Assembly: GCA_005281725.1 (NCBI GenBank)
Contig: SSBO01000005.1
Span: 682,001 to 746,000 of the forward strand
Length of the DNA stretch: 64,000 nucleotides
From: Wuchereria bancrofti
Taxonomy: Eukaryota > Nematoda > Chromadorea > Rhabditida > Onchocercidae
Direction of reading: 5' to 3'
This document shows positions 37,893 to 49,719 of this stretch, in pieces. The position numbers and the translations under genes were made by a program. The first letter of the stretch is position 1. Each line of letters opens with the position of its first letter. A model generated the notes under the pieces. It did no database searches. It was not told where the DNA came from and worked only from the letters and a program-made list of their open reading frames with translations.

Positions 37893-39507
37893 CAAATATC
37901 CAATAGGTGTGAATGATGGTAACGGTTATCGTGATCACTCACCTTCTGACTCTTTATTCAGACGAACATTCAAGTTTTATAAACGACATGACATGGCACC
38001 CAATTTCTCCAAAGTTTTTGATTTACGGTCCTCCTTATCTGCTCATGGAATAATTTGCTCAAAATTCGAACCAGTTGTGGCACCATCGGATATAATGTTG
38101 GAAAAGCTCGGACTTCGTCCAGTGTCCGAGTGGACTGCTTCAACTATTACTCACCGACCAGGTATGGTAATGTTGAATGGTATTTTTAAATCGATCAGTC
38201 ATCTTCAATGGATAAAACGTTCACTGTTCATTTACGCTGAATCGCCTGGTTTCACCAATGTCGGCCTACAGGTGCCCAATGTTCGGAATGTAAGTTCAAA
38301 TATTTGGATTTACAAAAATAAAAAGGAGTGTATAGGGGTATGTCACCGATTTTACGAGTGGGAAGAGCTGACAGGCTGTTAAATCCACATAATTTTCCAG
38401 AAAGCTTGGGGTAGAAGTATCAGTTTTAGAGTTTTAAAATTAAGGCTGCCATCAGAATTTCAAGTCTTGAAGTTTTCTTATGTTGTTTTTCCATGTATTC
38501 CTAACTAATGAAAAAAGCTTTTCGCATAGCTAAATTTCAACCATTGTGAATTACATTTGGAAGCGCGACAGTTTCTGGTCGAATACTTAAATACATTAAA
38601 TATATTTGGCGAATAAAATTGCTATTGGTACAAAAGAATTCATTCGCCAAATCAATAACCGTCATTTGTTGTCTTAGGTATTCAAAGAATATGGGCGACA
38701 ATTACGCTGGTCTACTCTTGGTCTGCACTACGATTGGGCAACAAAGATTTATCCATTAGAAGGTATGCATTTCTCCGTATCATTGATTTCAAAAGAACGT
38801 TTGGATTACGAAGAATGCTGTGTGCTAGTAGGATTGGTCTGTTAAAATTTGAATTCTTTTGTTCAGGTGAGTCACTTCCTGAAGAGTTAGTGTCGCTGTC
38901 GAATGTTCTCTCTCAGGCACTCGGCATAGGACCGATGTATGCTGATGCTGCAATTATAAACTTCTACTCAAGAAAGTCAACACTGGCGCCACATGTTGAT
39001 AGGTAATTTATTGAAGGACATCTCTCGAAGATCATATTATCTAGTTCAGACCAGAACAAGAATGTCTTCACTAATGATTTTTTAATCTTTTCTGTGCATT
39101 ATTATATAAAATGTTTTTAGATTGAAGTCATTTTTTGTGAATAACGTACATTTGTTATGTGTATATTTTCATGATATTATCTAGCCTCTTCTTAATTGTC
39201 TTCAAAGCATTTATTTCATTTCAGATCGGAACGGAGTCTTTCTTCACCACTTATTTCGCTAAGTTTCGGTCAGACTGCAATTTACCTGGCTGGTGGTACT
39301 GATTTAGATGACCCGGTTGATGCGTTCTACATACGGTCAGGTGATGTCCTGGTTATTTACGGACCACAACGACTCATATACCATGCAGTCCCACGGATTC
39401 TCCAAGACAAACATTTCGAAGATAAAGATCAGCCCGAAGAGATAGTGAAATATGCAAATAAAAACCGCATCAATATTACACTTCGGCAGGTTGATGAACA
39501 TAAATAA
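37852..39507 (+). CDS. ALKBH1: ALKBH1 Fe(II)/2-oxoglutarate dioxygenase
   Basis: Four exons (37852-38289, 38678-38762, 38867-39002, 39225-39507) give 313 residues. The region FRRTFKFYKRHD and WSTLGLHYDW match ALKBH1. Iron ligands are H217 and D219 (PHVDR) and H273 (YHAVPR); the 2-oxoglutarate arginines are R301 and R307 (RINITLRQV). AGGTDLDDPVDAF aligns with the GG-rich turn of the fold. ALKBH1 enzymes demethylate tRNA m1A and act on mitochondrial tRNA m5C; DNA 6mA activity is disputed. The ATG chosen is the first in this frame downstream of the CCATTTGCAG acceptor at 37781-37790, which also serves the micro-protein's exon 2. The frame is open upstream of the ATG, so a longer N-terminus made by other splicing cannot be excluded. 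Confidence 0.9.
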
Positions 39508-40337
39508 CTGCTGCAGTTGTTATTTAGCTCAAACAATACAAAACGGAAATTATCGCGAAAGTGCATTTAGAATGTATTTCACTGTGGTTGTTCGAAAGAT
39601 CTGACTGGATAAAGATTATTGGATAGCGGATATAGATACATTGGCATTATCTGTCCAACTTTATTGTCACGAACGTTTGCTGAACAAAATTATAGTGTAG
39701 TTCGCAGTAGCTACTATAATGATGGAATAAAGGGAACTGACATCTTCCCTAGCTGACATTATATTTTAACATGCACTATTTATATAATTTCAACTCTGCT
39801 AAGCGAATTTCCTCCCTGGCAAGAAATATTATCTGATGTGTGTATATACATGAGGTGATATACATGGTAGTGGGTAGGTAGTTTGTACCAGTAAACTGAA
39901 CTCAATATTGAAATGATCATGACTGGTTGCTGATTTGAAGTAAATTGGTCATTACTGGATGTGAAGCAATAAAGTTGGTCAGTAAGCATATCATTGCCAT
40001 GTTATCACACAACAAACCTTATTCCCATCCAACATTAGCATTCACGGGAAGATCTCGAGATAAAAGTTAGGGGCAACCGAAAAGATGCAATATGGCTGCA
40101 ATCAGGTGACGTTGACATCAACGCGATACCCTGGTAAATTTGCGCGCTGTTTTGTTGGCGGCAATTTCCAACATGATGTGGATGGATGGATCCGCTGTTG
40201 GGATAGGTATGGGCACGGGTTGGGTAAATCTTCGTAACTATTCTGTTCTGTTTTGTGTTGAATAAGTGGAAAGAAGGAAGTGATGTAGATGCTCGTCGGG
40301 TATATTGCAGTTAGATTTGTTAGCTCTTCTGAAGACA
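39508..40337. other. Intergenic between ALKBH1 and PCNA
   Basis: No supported gene; a GGAATAAAGG near 39724-39733 could be the ALKBH1 poly(A) signal, and the PCNA promoter must lie here. Confidence 0.45.
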
Positions 40338-41621
40338 ATGTTCGAAGCAAAGTTGGGCAGTGCCTCGACATTAAAGAGAATCGTGGACGCCATCAAGGAC
40401 CTCGTGACGGATGCACCTTTTGACTGCAGTGAGACTGCCATGTGCCTGCAGGTTAGTGGAATGCAGTGAATGCAGTATGGATTTTAGCAGTACTCTTTCC
40501 ATCCTACATTTCATTGCATCTCAACTTGCTACTTGCAGGCAATGGATTCGTCGCATGTTGCGTTGGTGTCGCTGAAAATGGATGTTGCAATGTTTGAGAG
40601 TTATCGTTGCGACAGAACCATCAACCTTGGTCTCAGCTTGGCAGGTATGGCAAGGGCGTTGAAGTGTGCCAACAATGAAGATACCTGCTTGATTCGATAT
40701 GAAGAAAACGACGATTCGGTACTGTTCCTTTTTGAGGACACGAAACGGGTATCTGTTTATCTTTTTGCTTACCGATAATTGCTTATTACAGGCAATATTG
40801 CAAGGGCGAGTATCTGTTATATCTTTTGTTTAACACCTGTATTCATTTTAGTATTTATAGGATAAAAGTCAGGAAGTGGTCGTCAAAATGATGGATATTG
40901 ACAGCGAGCATCTTGGCATCCCGGAGCAGGATTATTCTGCTGTTGTTTGCATGCCGGCTGCTGAATTCCAGGTATCCTTGAGAAATTCAGTTTACAGTTT
41001 AGCATTTGGGCATATTCAGTGTGCCATATACTGTTAAAAGTTATTTTTTCTCTTTAGAAAACTTGCCGCGACTTGGCGATGTTCTCGGACTCCTTGATGA
41101 TAACGGTAACTAAGGCAGGTATTGTGTTCACTGGCAAGGGTGATACCGGTTCATCCACAGTTACTTATGCTCCCTCAAAAAGTGCCGATGAAGAAGAACA
41201 ACAGGTACATTTCTTAAAATATTCGTCATCACTTTTTATTTTGATATATTACTGAAATAATTTAAAAGCAAAACTTGTTTTTCTTCCCAGCAGCATGTCT
41301 TTTTGTTACAGGCTGTATCAGTGGATGTTAAAGAGCCCGTTACAGTCAATTTTTCTATCAAATACATGAATCATTTCACGAAGGCTACAGGACTTTCTGA
41401 CCGAGTAATTTTATTCGTTTGTTTTCAGGAATTTTCTTGTTTTTTTGTTCCATATACATATATTACTGTATGATGATTATGAGATACCACTGACATTTCA
41501 GGTTCGTCTTTCTTTGTGCAATAGTGTACCTGTGGTTGTGGAGTATGGATTAAGTGAAAGTGGACACTTGCGCTTTTATTTAGCTCCAAAGATAGACGAT
41601 GAGGACGCTGACATGAAGTAA
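40338..41621 (+). CDS. pcn-1: PCNA sliding clamp
   Basis: Six exons in phase 0 throughout (40338-40451, 40539-40748, 40861-40971, 41058-41204, 41312-41404, 41502-41621) give 264 residues, against 261 in human. Landmarks: [20 protein letters not shown] start, [33 protein letters not shown] in the interdomain region, [50 protein letters not shown] and the acidic C-terminus. PCNA is the trimeric ring that tethers polymerases and repair factors to DNA. Every intron falls between codons. The stop codon lies inside a 32-base perfect palindrome. Confidence 0.97.
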
Positions 41622-41643
41622 TCAGCCGGCTGATTACTTCATG
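41612..41643. repeat. 32-base perfect palindrome over the PCNA stop codon
   Basis: Two 16-base arms (CATGAAGTAATCAGCC and its reverse complement) abut with no spacer. The left arm contains the last two sense codons and the TAA. In RNA it could form a long hairpin at the end of the reading frame. Confidence 0.95.
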
Positions 41644-44411
41644 GGTTCTGTCGATATCGATATTATGGATGCGAGCTAGAAATATTATCTCTCAATTTAG
41701 TTCATTTTTTATTGTCAGCTGTACTGCGTAGGCTGACCTGTTCATGGCTTTCGCTACCTGCATTCCTTATTACTATTTGAATTCATAGTCATGAACATCA
41801 TGAACATGATTTAATCAATATCTGTCTCACTTCATCTCAAATCCATTGGTCTCTTTCATAACGTAAAATAGCTACCATTACATTTTTAACAAAATTCTGT
41901 GGTTTATACTTCTTTTCGTTGCATTTTTTGGAACATATCAATTGTGATGGAAAATAAGTTCCATCCCATGAACTGCTGAAGAAAGGGAACTTTTCAAAGT
42001 AGATTATTTTCTCATACTTTACCATGTTTGATGCAGCAAGGTAATGTGAAATTTATTGAGACAACATTATGGAGTTTTAGGAGAATAGGCAAAAAGCCAG
42101 AGAAGCTGTGAACTCAGTTTCATAGTTTTCCATACCTAATCGGCCTAAGTGATTACTTTGCAACTTACCTCTTCATCATGAATACCTCGTTTTATGATAC
42201 TGTCTGAAGAGGCGTGACGTATTCATCCTTGTTGCTGGTAGTTGAAGTCCTTATCGTCAAATGGTAAATGAATTGGTACCGTTGGGTTAGTCACTGGCTA
42301 TTTCTTTCCTACATTTGTGGAAATCAGTTTTTAAAGCGCCTCGTGATTGTTTCTATCGTGATTACTTCTAGTACTGCAACAGCTTACTTATTGGACAGAA
42401 AAAGTCTCGATTACAATGAATTTTAAGTGAACTGATAATTTTCATTGAGGAAATTAAAGTCAAAATTTCAGTCCAATTAAGAACAGAAAGTTTTTTGCCG
42501 CATTTTGGGCTTACATTTACACGAAAAATATATAAGATTAATCTTGTACGAAATTAAATGTTTGATGTCAAACATTAGGAAGCTGGTACTAAGGAAAATA
42601 TACGTTGATCATGTTAAGTTGGAAATATTTCAATAACACTATCTCTGCGATGTTGTTATAAAGTACAAAGCCAAAACTGCGATATTTTAATTCTTACAGG
42701 AATGCAGGCTGATTCAATAAACACTGTTTTGAGAAAAGGTTGTCAAGTCGTAGTAGCAAATAATAACTTCGAGACATCTGAGAGGTCATAGCGTCTACTG
42801 CCATCAGTACGGTGTGATCTGTTTGGGACAGGTTTGAGTAGGAGTGGCAGTTTTTTTGGGAACTAAATTACAGTTCTCTCACATATGACCTGATTTGAAT
42901 GTTCTTTGAACGGAAATTGTCAAAAGGAGTTAAGGCCGGTGGTTTTTCTCTTACTAGAATGTTGACAGTGCATCAAACTAGAGAGATGTTTCATGGAGTT
43001 CACTGTCTTATCATGTTTGCATTGAAAGGAAGTGGCCTCTAAAAACGGATACGAGTGCGATGGTCCAATGTTTAATTTTTTCGAAATAAGTGCAAATGAC
43101 ATGGCAATGAGCTGAATCTGAAGGATGAGAGGAATCCTGGACTAATGTACAGAACACAGGTATTGATTGAACAACACCAATGTGGTTATGATGTGTCAGG
43201 CGACATTTACATTGAATTTCAATTAGCAACAGAAGGTACTTGATCACTTGTAATCTTCTCAATTTCTGTCTTTTAATTAGGACATATCTTTATCGAAGAG
43301 GCAAAGAAAGGAACGGTATCGCTTTGAAGTTCTTTTTTAGATGTTTTTGATGTTCAACATCAGTAACAGAATGTTGCTGTGATTTTACCTACATTTCTAT
43401 TCATTTTTTTTCCAATATTCGAACAAAACGAAAATATCTGATTTAATTTAGTAATCTTAAATTGTTTTTCAATCCAGTTTCGTTCTACCATCGCTTCTTA
43501 TATCACTTCTCCATCCCATATTCTTTCTCTGTCATTATACTCCCTGTGCAACAGTTACAAACATCCGTTCCTGTCTCCTCCTTTCCTTTTTGCTGATTGA
43601 AGAATTAATTTTTTGAGTTATACCAGTAGATTAGAATAGGAGAAAACTGGTCAAGACCAGAGTTAAAGTGTTTGCAATATTCCTTTCTGCTCATTGCATA
43701 TTAATATTATATGACAGCAACGTTTGTAAAGAATAATTTAGCTTGCAATAAATGAAAAGAGGATAGATTCGTTCAAGAAAGTTCCATCAAGCAGAAGCAC
43801 TAAAATGCAGCTGAATGCATTCAGAAATACACACTTAACAAATATATAGTAGCATCGATCAGAAGACAGGAACGAGTGATCGATGCGGGACAGATGAAAT
43901 GAAATGAAATGAAATGAAAGAGGCTTACCTTCCTCGATTGGCAATCCAAGGTGTAGCTAATTCTGTTGGAGAGCACAAGCACAAGGGTTGATGACACTGA
44001 TAGCATTCCTCCCACACCTTATCGCTTCAGTGGGGATGGAGCAGTAGCAAGCGATTCAGATGACCGCTGGCTAACACCTTTTTCAGCATTTTATTCTAAG
44101 CTACTCACACATGTTTAACTTCTACCTTTGTTGATTTGTATCGGTTCGGTGTGACAGGTATCAAGAATTGAATTGTATAGTATCACTCCTAATTTCAAGT
44201 TCACATTCCGTAGACACTGTGCACAAAACTCCACCAATATATGACCGCCTAAAAATATACCATTCTTCGCACCCACTCAGAATGAAAGTGAACTTCCCAT
44301 TGAATTAGTCATTGCAATTAATTTATTTTGGAAAGTATTTAATGACGATGAGCGATGATGTCACCCTTATTACAGTAATAACAGTTATGGAAAATTGGTT
44401 ACAGATCGAAT
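41644..44411. other. Long intergenic region
   Basis: No supported coding sequence. Minus-strand frames at 42920-43262 and 43738-44015 lack splice support or recognisable features, and the latter runs over a GAAAT tandem repeat. Contains the PCNA 3' UTR and the EPT1 promoter. Confidence 0.45.
43895..43919. repeat. (TGAAA)5 microsatellite
   Basis: Five consecutive pentamers, seen directly, in non-coding DNA. Confidence 0.9.
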
Positions 44412-47400
44412 ATGCGATTTGGTCTTTCCAATCAGAAAAATTTAACTGAGGAGCAGTTGGAGAGAATTGTCCACCACGAAGAAAGTTTCCTTTTCAGTTT
44501 GTTCGGCGGCTAAGTTTAGAGTAGTGGAGAGATTTGCACAAGAAAACTTTGCTTATATCTCACCTTTATTCTTTTTCAGTACAAAGTAATATGTAATGGG
44601 CCGATCACCGTTTATGTAAATTCACCATTTTGGAACTGGTTTATCCAGGTACTGCCACCAAATCTTTTCTAGAAGTAACTGAAACGTTACAATCAGCAAC
44701 ATATTTACTCTTGCCTTTGTATCTCTACTTTGATGAGATTTCTGTTACCAGAACCTGATTCACAGGTGTCATTTTCATTTCTGAGGTACAGAGTACTGAT
44801 TTCAGTGACAGCTATTCTGGACATCCGCAAATTTTGTGGTGAGCCTGAAACACTTTGATCTGTCTGTAGTAGTATCTGAATAGAAATTGTTAAAATATAA
44901 CTGGTGGTGGTGGTGCATGATCAATGGGGAATTCTGCATTCCGGTCAGATACAGTTTCCTTCTTTGCAGTATCACCCGAAATGGATAGCACCAAATGTAT
45001 TAACAGTGCTGAGCTTCGTCCTTATCGTCCTACCTTGCTTAATCATTTTATATTATGATTACGATGTATTTAATGGTCCAGTTCCCAGTTCAGGTGAGTG
45101 AGTCGTCGTCGCTTCTCTAAACATAATTGATTCGCAGTAGTTTTTATTAGAAAGGCCGATTTAGAGTACTGTAATGAAAATTTGAATTTTATGTACCATA
45201 CCGAGATGGGTTTGGATGATTTGCGCAATATGTTCATTTTGGAGCCACACATACGATGGAATTGACGGGATACAGGCACGACGAACGTTATCAGTTAGTC
45301 CAGTTGGTGAATTTTGTAAGTTTTTATCTTTTAAGTTTAGGTTACTTGAAATGTGAAAAAATGTCCAACTCCTGGCGGAATCTCGAGAGAAAGAGGACTG
45401 TGGAAAAAGGTGGAATAATTTTTTAAAAGAGTCATCATTAAGTATGTTTGGATATTTTAAGCATGTATTTGTTGTAAAGCGAAATGTGGAACAGTTAATA
45501 TACGATCCTATTTCATCCTTTCTAAGAATGCAAACTGAGATAATAATTGTTGCTTGCAGTTGATCACGCATTAGATGCATGCAAGGTACTTCCATTCATT
45601 ATAACATTATTTGCGCCCTTCAACGAGAGTGAATCCCGGTACGATCATTCTTTCTTGACCCCGAGTTCCTCTCACTTAGACTTAATTTTCTTTTAATTGA
45701 TCAATACTTGCAGCATTTCATCCTTATGTTCGCTAGCGTTGCTAATTGAAATGTTGACTGCTCACACAATTGCTTTCTGGGAACAATACGTCACCAAAAT
45801 TTTGTGTCTTAGGTGGTGCTTTGAAGGATTTTACGTAAGTGAATTTGTTAAGTCTTTCGAACTAAGCATAAGAGATATTATACAGCATGAGCAATAACAC
45901 ATTGTTTCCTTCATTTGCAGTGCTTGATAACTCCTTCTTTCAGCTCATTACATGCCATTTCAACTAACTGGACACAGTTAATATGACACAGTGGCTTAAT
46001 TTCTCGAAGTTAATCGATTAATAAAATAGAGGTACTTTGTACTTTTTTTAGGTCTCAAATTTACTGCACATATTGGCATACTTTGATGGCGACAATTTGG
46101 TGACAGCGTATTTGTTCAGTCACTGGAAAGTGTGTGACCTAATTATCCTCATTTTCAACGGTAACATTAACTTTCCCAACTATGATGAGACAATTCAAGT
46201 AGAGGAAATGAACTTTTTTTTTTTGTTTAAGCCTTTTTCTCATGTCAAATTATTCGGGCAATAAATGAAACAGGTGAATGAGTGAATGATAACGTATCCC
46301 TTCCACTTATCAATCCTTCCTGATTTCAGTATGCTGTACAGTAAACATTCTATTCTCGTTGTATCATATCTATCAATTCTATGACTCGCAACCAGTCTCC
46401 GAAAAGGTACGAATTCCTGTGAATTTTCATACCTACAAATCAAACAGACGAAACTTATTCACTAACTTGAAAAGAATTTGCAGCAAAGTATGATCTGCTG
46501 GATCCAGCCGATTATTCCAGCCCTTGAGTTGAACGTGGCTGCATTCTTATGGGCGCTATTTTCACCGGGTAAAGTACTTTCCCAAGATTTACCTATTTTC
46601 CTGTTCACCATTGCGGTAGTTAATGCGAATGTCAATGTAAGTTTTACTTATTAACAATGCTCCCCTAACTTCTTTTATCTAAACCAAAAACTGTCCCATT
46701 GCTAAGCGTGCGCATTATATCTCCCAGAGTCTCAACACTTGTGCTGCAGACTTCATATTACCTGTAATGAAATTACTCGAGAACAACTCGAGCTAAGAAT
46801 GATTACTGTCAACATTTGCATTTCAAGCTAGGTGACTTATGCTATTTCAAGCCAAAAGTTACTTCCTTGAAGAAGAAGAAGAAGAAATCAATTCATCTCC
46901 TTACTGTAACACTAAAGCGGACCACAAGTATAAGCGATTGTATTGAAAGGCGGTAATTGTATTCTTCTCTTATCTCCACATGCTACAACTCATTCTGCTC
47001 TTTTTATTCTTTCATGTTGAAACTGTTACTCCTGAATTCCGCTCAATAATCCCGGAAGAATCCATCCCAAATTACGGTGAAACTTTCAGAGTCGATTAAT
47101 AGTCTCATACATGAGTGACTCTTGCGCTCAAATGTGCAACACAGCGGTGATGTTGTACTGTTCGGCTGCGCTGCTCTCAGTGTCAAATATTCTGGGTGCA
47201 GCAGGAGAATTACTGCTCTTGAGATCGTTGGCAGTTTTTTCGTTTGTTGCACACGTGCACTACTTCTTCTGTATAGTAAGTCTGTTGCAGTGCACTTCAG
47301 AATATGCGATCACATTTCGGCTTGACTGAATTTGGAAAAGTCGTCCGTTTCAGGTGCGGGAAATGTGCAGAAAGTTGCAAATCGAAGCTTTTTCTCTACG

Positions 47401-47437
47401 CTATTTGAAGAGAAGTGACATGAGAAAACAAGGATAA
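44412..47437 (+). CDS. ept-1: Ethanolaminephosphotransferase, SELENOI/EPT1 type
   Basis: Exons: 44412-44484, 44580-44648, 44970-45093, about 45206-45315, 45560-45638, 45714-45834, 46052-46160, 46330-46406, 46484-46636, 47090-47275, 47354-47437. The CDP-alcohol phosphotransferase motif is intact across two exons: DGIQARRTLSVSPVGEFFDHALD fits DG-x2-AR-x8-G-x3-D-x3-D (its start is at about 45260). Other family segments are NSPFWNWF, HPKWIAPNVLTVLSFVL, IPRWVWMICAICSFWSHTYD, FWEQYVTKI and LIVSYMSD. The enzyme moves phosphoethanolamine from CDP-ethanolamine to diacylglycerol in ER/Golgi membranes; around eight hydrophobic segments fit. The C-terminus FSLRYLKRSDMRKQG matches the SELENOI tail, but the selenocysteine position is Met. 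Junctions 1/2 and 3/4 show phase conflicts; all later ones agree. Exon 1 follows a GGTTACAG acceptor. Confidence 0.82.
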
Positions 47438-49479
47438 ACACACGGTTGATCACATTGTTCTCAATTTGTTGATATATTTCCTTCTCAGATTGTTTCTTGT
47501 GAGCTTTGCGCATCTGTCCGTTCGAGCGGTGAACTCGAATACTTCCTTCAAGTATATCCTACTGTAGCGCTAGCTGAATTGCAAGTCTTGCACAAACGTA
47601 ATTGACACTCATAGTCTTCTTTAGACAATTTATTTTTCATACTTTGATTCACTTCGACTAAGCACCATCACTAGCGCAACGGTCCTCCTCTCTACAAGAA
47701 GAACACTGTTTTCTAATTCGAAAATAATCTTATAACAACAATTCATTCAAAAGAGGAGAGTTAAACTAGAAATCAATAAGAGAATAATATGTGCCTATTC
47801 ACAAGTAAGATAACAACGTGAAAACACACCAGAATAGAATAGGAAGGATTTTTAAGTGATGTCACAAAGAAGCGCAGTTATTCTATATCAGCTATTATAT
47901 TCCGTGTCATATGGTTTGCTAAATGATGTGTCAAAATTTGTGATGCAAAATGTGGACAAGTGGTTGTGGTTATTAGCTTCACATGAAACGATGAGGATAG
48001 TTAATATCACGTATATGAGCATACTTACTGTATGCATTGCTAGATTTAGTCAAATTTTAACCTTTGTATAAGATGTGTTGATCCTTAAAGATTCCACTAA
48101 ATATTGAAAGTAAGCTTAGTTAGTGCTCATTTATTTGGTGTAAATAATCAATTTTGTCATTGATGTAGCTCAAATTTAACAGCGCTTAACATCCCGACAA
48201 TTTGAAAGTTTTCAAAATGAGCCATTTTTCCGAATAAATGTTGAAGTACCTGATGGAGTTCAGCAGGCTAATTTAAAGTTATTCTATTACCCTACTACTC
48301 TGAAAGTAGTAATAATTCATTTCGAGGATCGATGCGCCCTTTATACATGAACATGTTTTAGTGAGATGGAGAACTGTACTCTAGCTACATTGAATGAAGC
48401 CAATATCATTTGACGATTTATTTTCTTACTATGTTTGAGTGCAAAATACTCATTGCTGTTCTCTTAAAATATTTATTTGATAATATTAAAAGGGCTGCAA
48501 TATAAATTACTAAAAAAAAAAAAAAAAACTGTAAACATCTGTCATCAGAAAAAGTTGAATTCGATGAGAATTGAAAACAAAGAAGACACGAACAGTACAG
48601 CTAGTAACCAACTTTGTAATTATGCTCTCTGTTGAAAGATACTAATTCCGTGGGACAATTACACCATTCATTAAATTTCCTACTTCTTCATTAAAAACTC
48701 TGAAATTACAACAAATTCATATTGTACTTATATGAGAAAAATTTTTTAAAACAAAGCTTCTGTTCTTATTTCCAAATCCTTCTTCAGCACAGCAAGGTTG
48801 TTTATACTGCTATCGCGATAATGCAGTATTTCAGATGATGGATTTACTTTGCAATTGAAGATTGAAGCAACTCTTTGAAGGTTAATGAAGGCGAGAAGAT
48901 AATAAAGATCCAATAGCAGCAGCCAGCATTATAGTATTTTGCTTCACACCTGTGATAAACAACATTTTTCAGGCGAAAAGTAATAAATAGAGCGTTTTCA
49001 TTTCACATCTCTCTCATAAGTAGTTATGCCACCAATTTTTTTCAACTTCTATTATTGATTACCCTAAAAATTTAAAGTGTAATATGTTGATGTGCTACAG
49101 GATTACCATATCATATTTAGTTCTGAAGTAAATTCATCAGTCCGAAATGCTGCACTCTGACGATGGCGGTATCATATGTTGAAGGAATTTCAGCTGTGCT
49201 TCTGATCTATGATCTTCCTTTATTGCGTTGAATTTGAAGTGAATTACAAAAAGATATCAGCTAAAAAGCTAAAAAGGAAGACAGAAGCTTTGTTTCTTCT
49301 TCTTCAGAAATTGAATCCATCGCAAAGTGCGTATCTGATCAAGGAACTTCACTTATTGCATTAATATTGAACGCTTCAACATAGTGCCTAGGCGTTGGCT
49401 AAGAATTTTAACACTTTGACTTAACACAGCAAATAACACAAAAAGCAAAAAAGCATTGAAGTAACGCACATATCGTAGA
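47438..49479. other. Intergenic; weak small open frame
   Basis: A plus-strand frame at 47859-48071 (70 residues, no splice sites, no domain) is the best candidate, but could occur by chance. Otherwise AT-rich DNA with a poly-A tract near 48510-48530. Confidence 0.35.
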
Positions 49480-49719
49480 GTGCATGCAATGCAATAGCTA
49501 AAGTGCATGCAATGCAATAGCTAAAGTGCATGCAATGCAATAGCTAAAGTGCATGCAATGCAATAGCTAAAGTGCATGCAATGCAATAGCTAAAGTGCAT
49601 GCAATGCAATAGCTAAAGTGCATGCAATGCAATAGCTAAAGTGCATGCAATGCAATAGCCAAAGTGCATGCAATGCAATAGCTAAAGTGCATGCAATGCA
49701 ATAGCTAAAGTGCATGCAA
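49480..49719. repeat. 23-bp minisatellite, about ten copies
   Basis: Direct tandem copies of GTGCATGCAATGCAATAGCT plus AAA, nearly identical; one copy has GCC for GCT near 49660. The unit contains GCATGC and the internal repeat TGCAATGCAAT. Outside any gene. No spacers, so it is not a CRISPR array. Confidence 0.97.

Noticed and set aside
45183..45185. In-frame TGA before EPT1 exon 4 as a selenocysteine codon
   Set aside because: It lies in probable intron, away from the C-terminal Sec position of SELENOI, and no SECIS-like structure was evident.
49480..49719. Possible CRISPR-like array
   Set aside because: Copies are directly adjacent with no unique spacers, in a eukaryotic context; it is a minisatellite.
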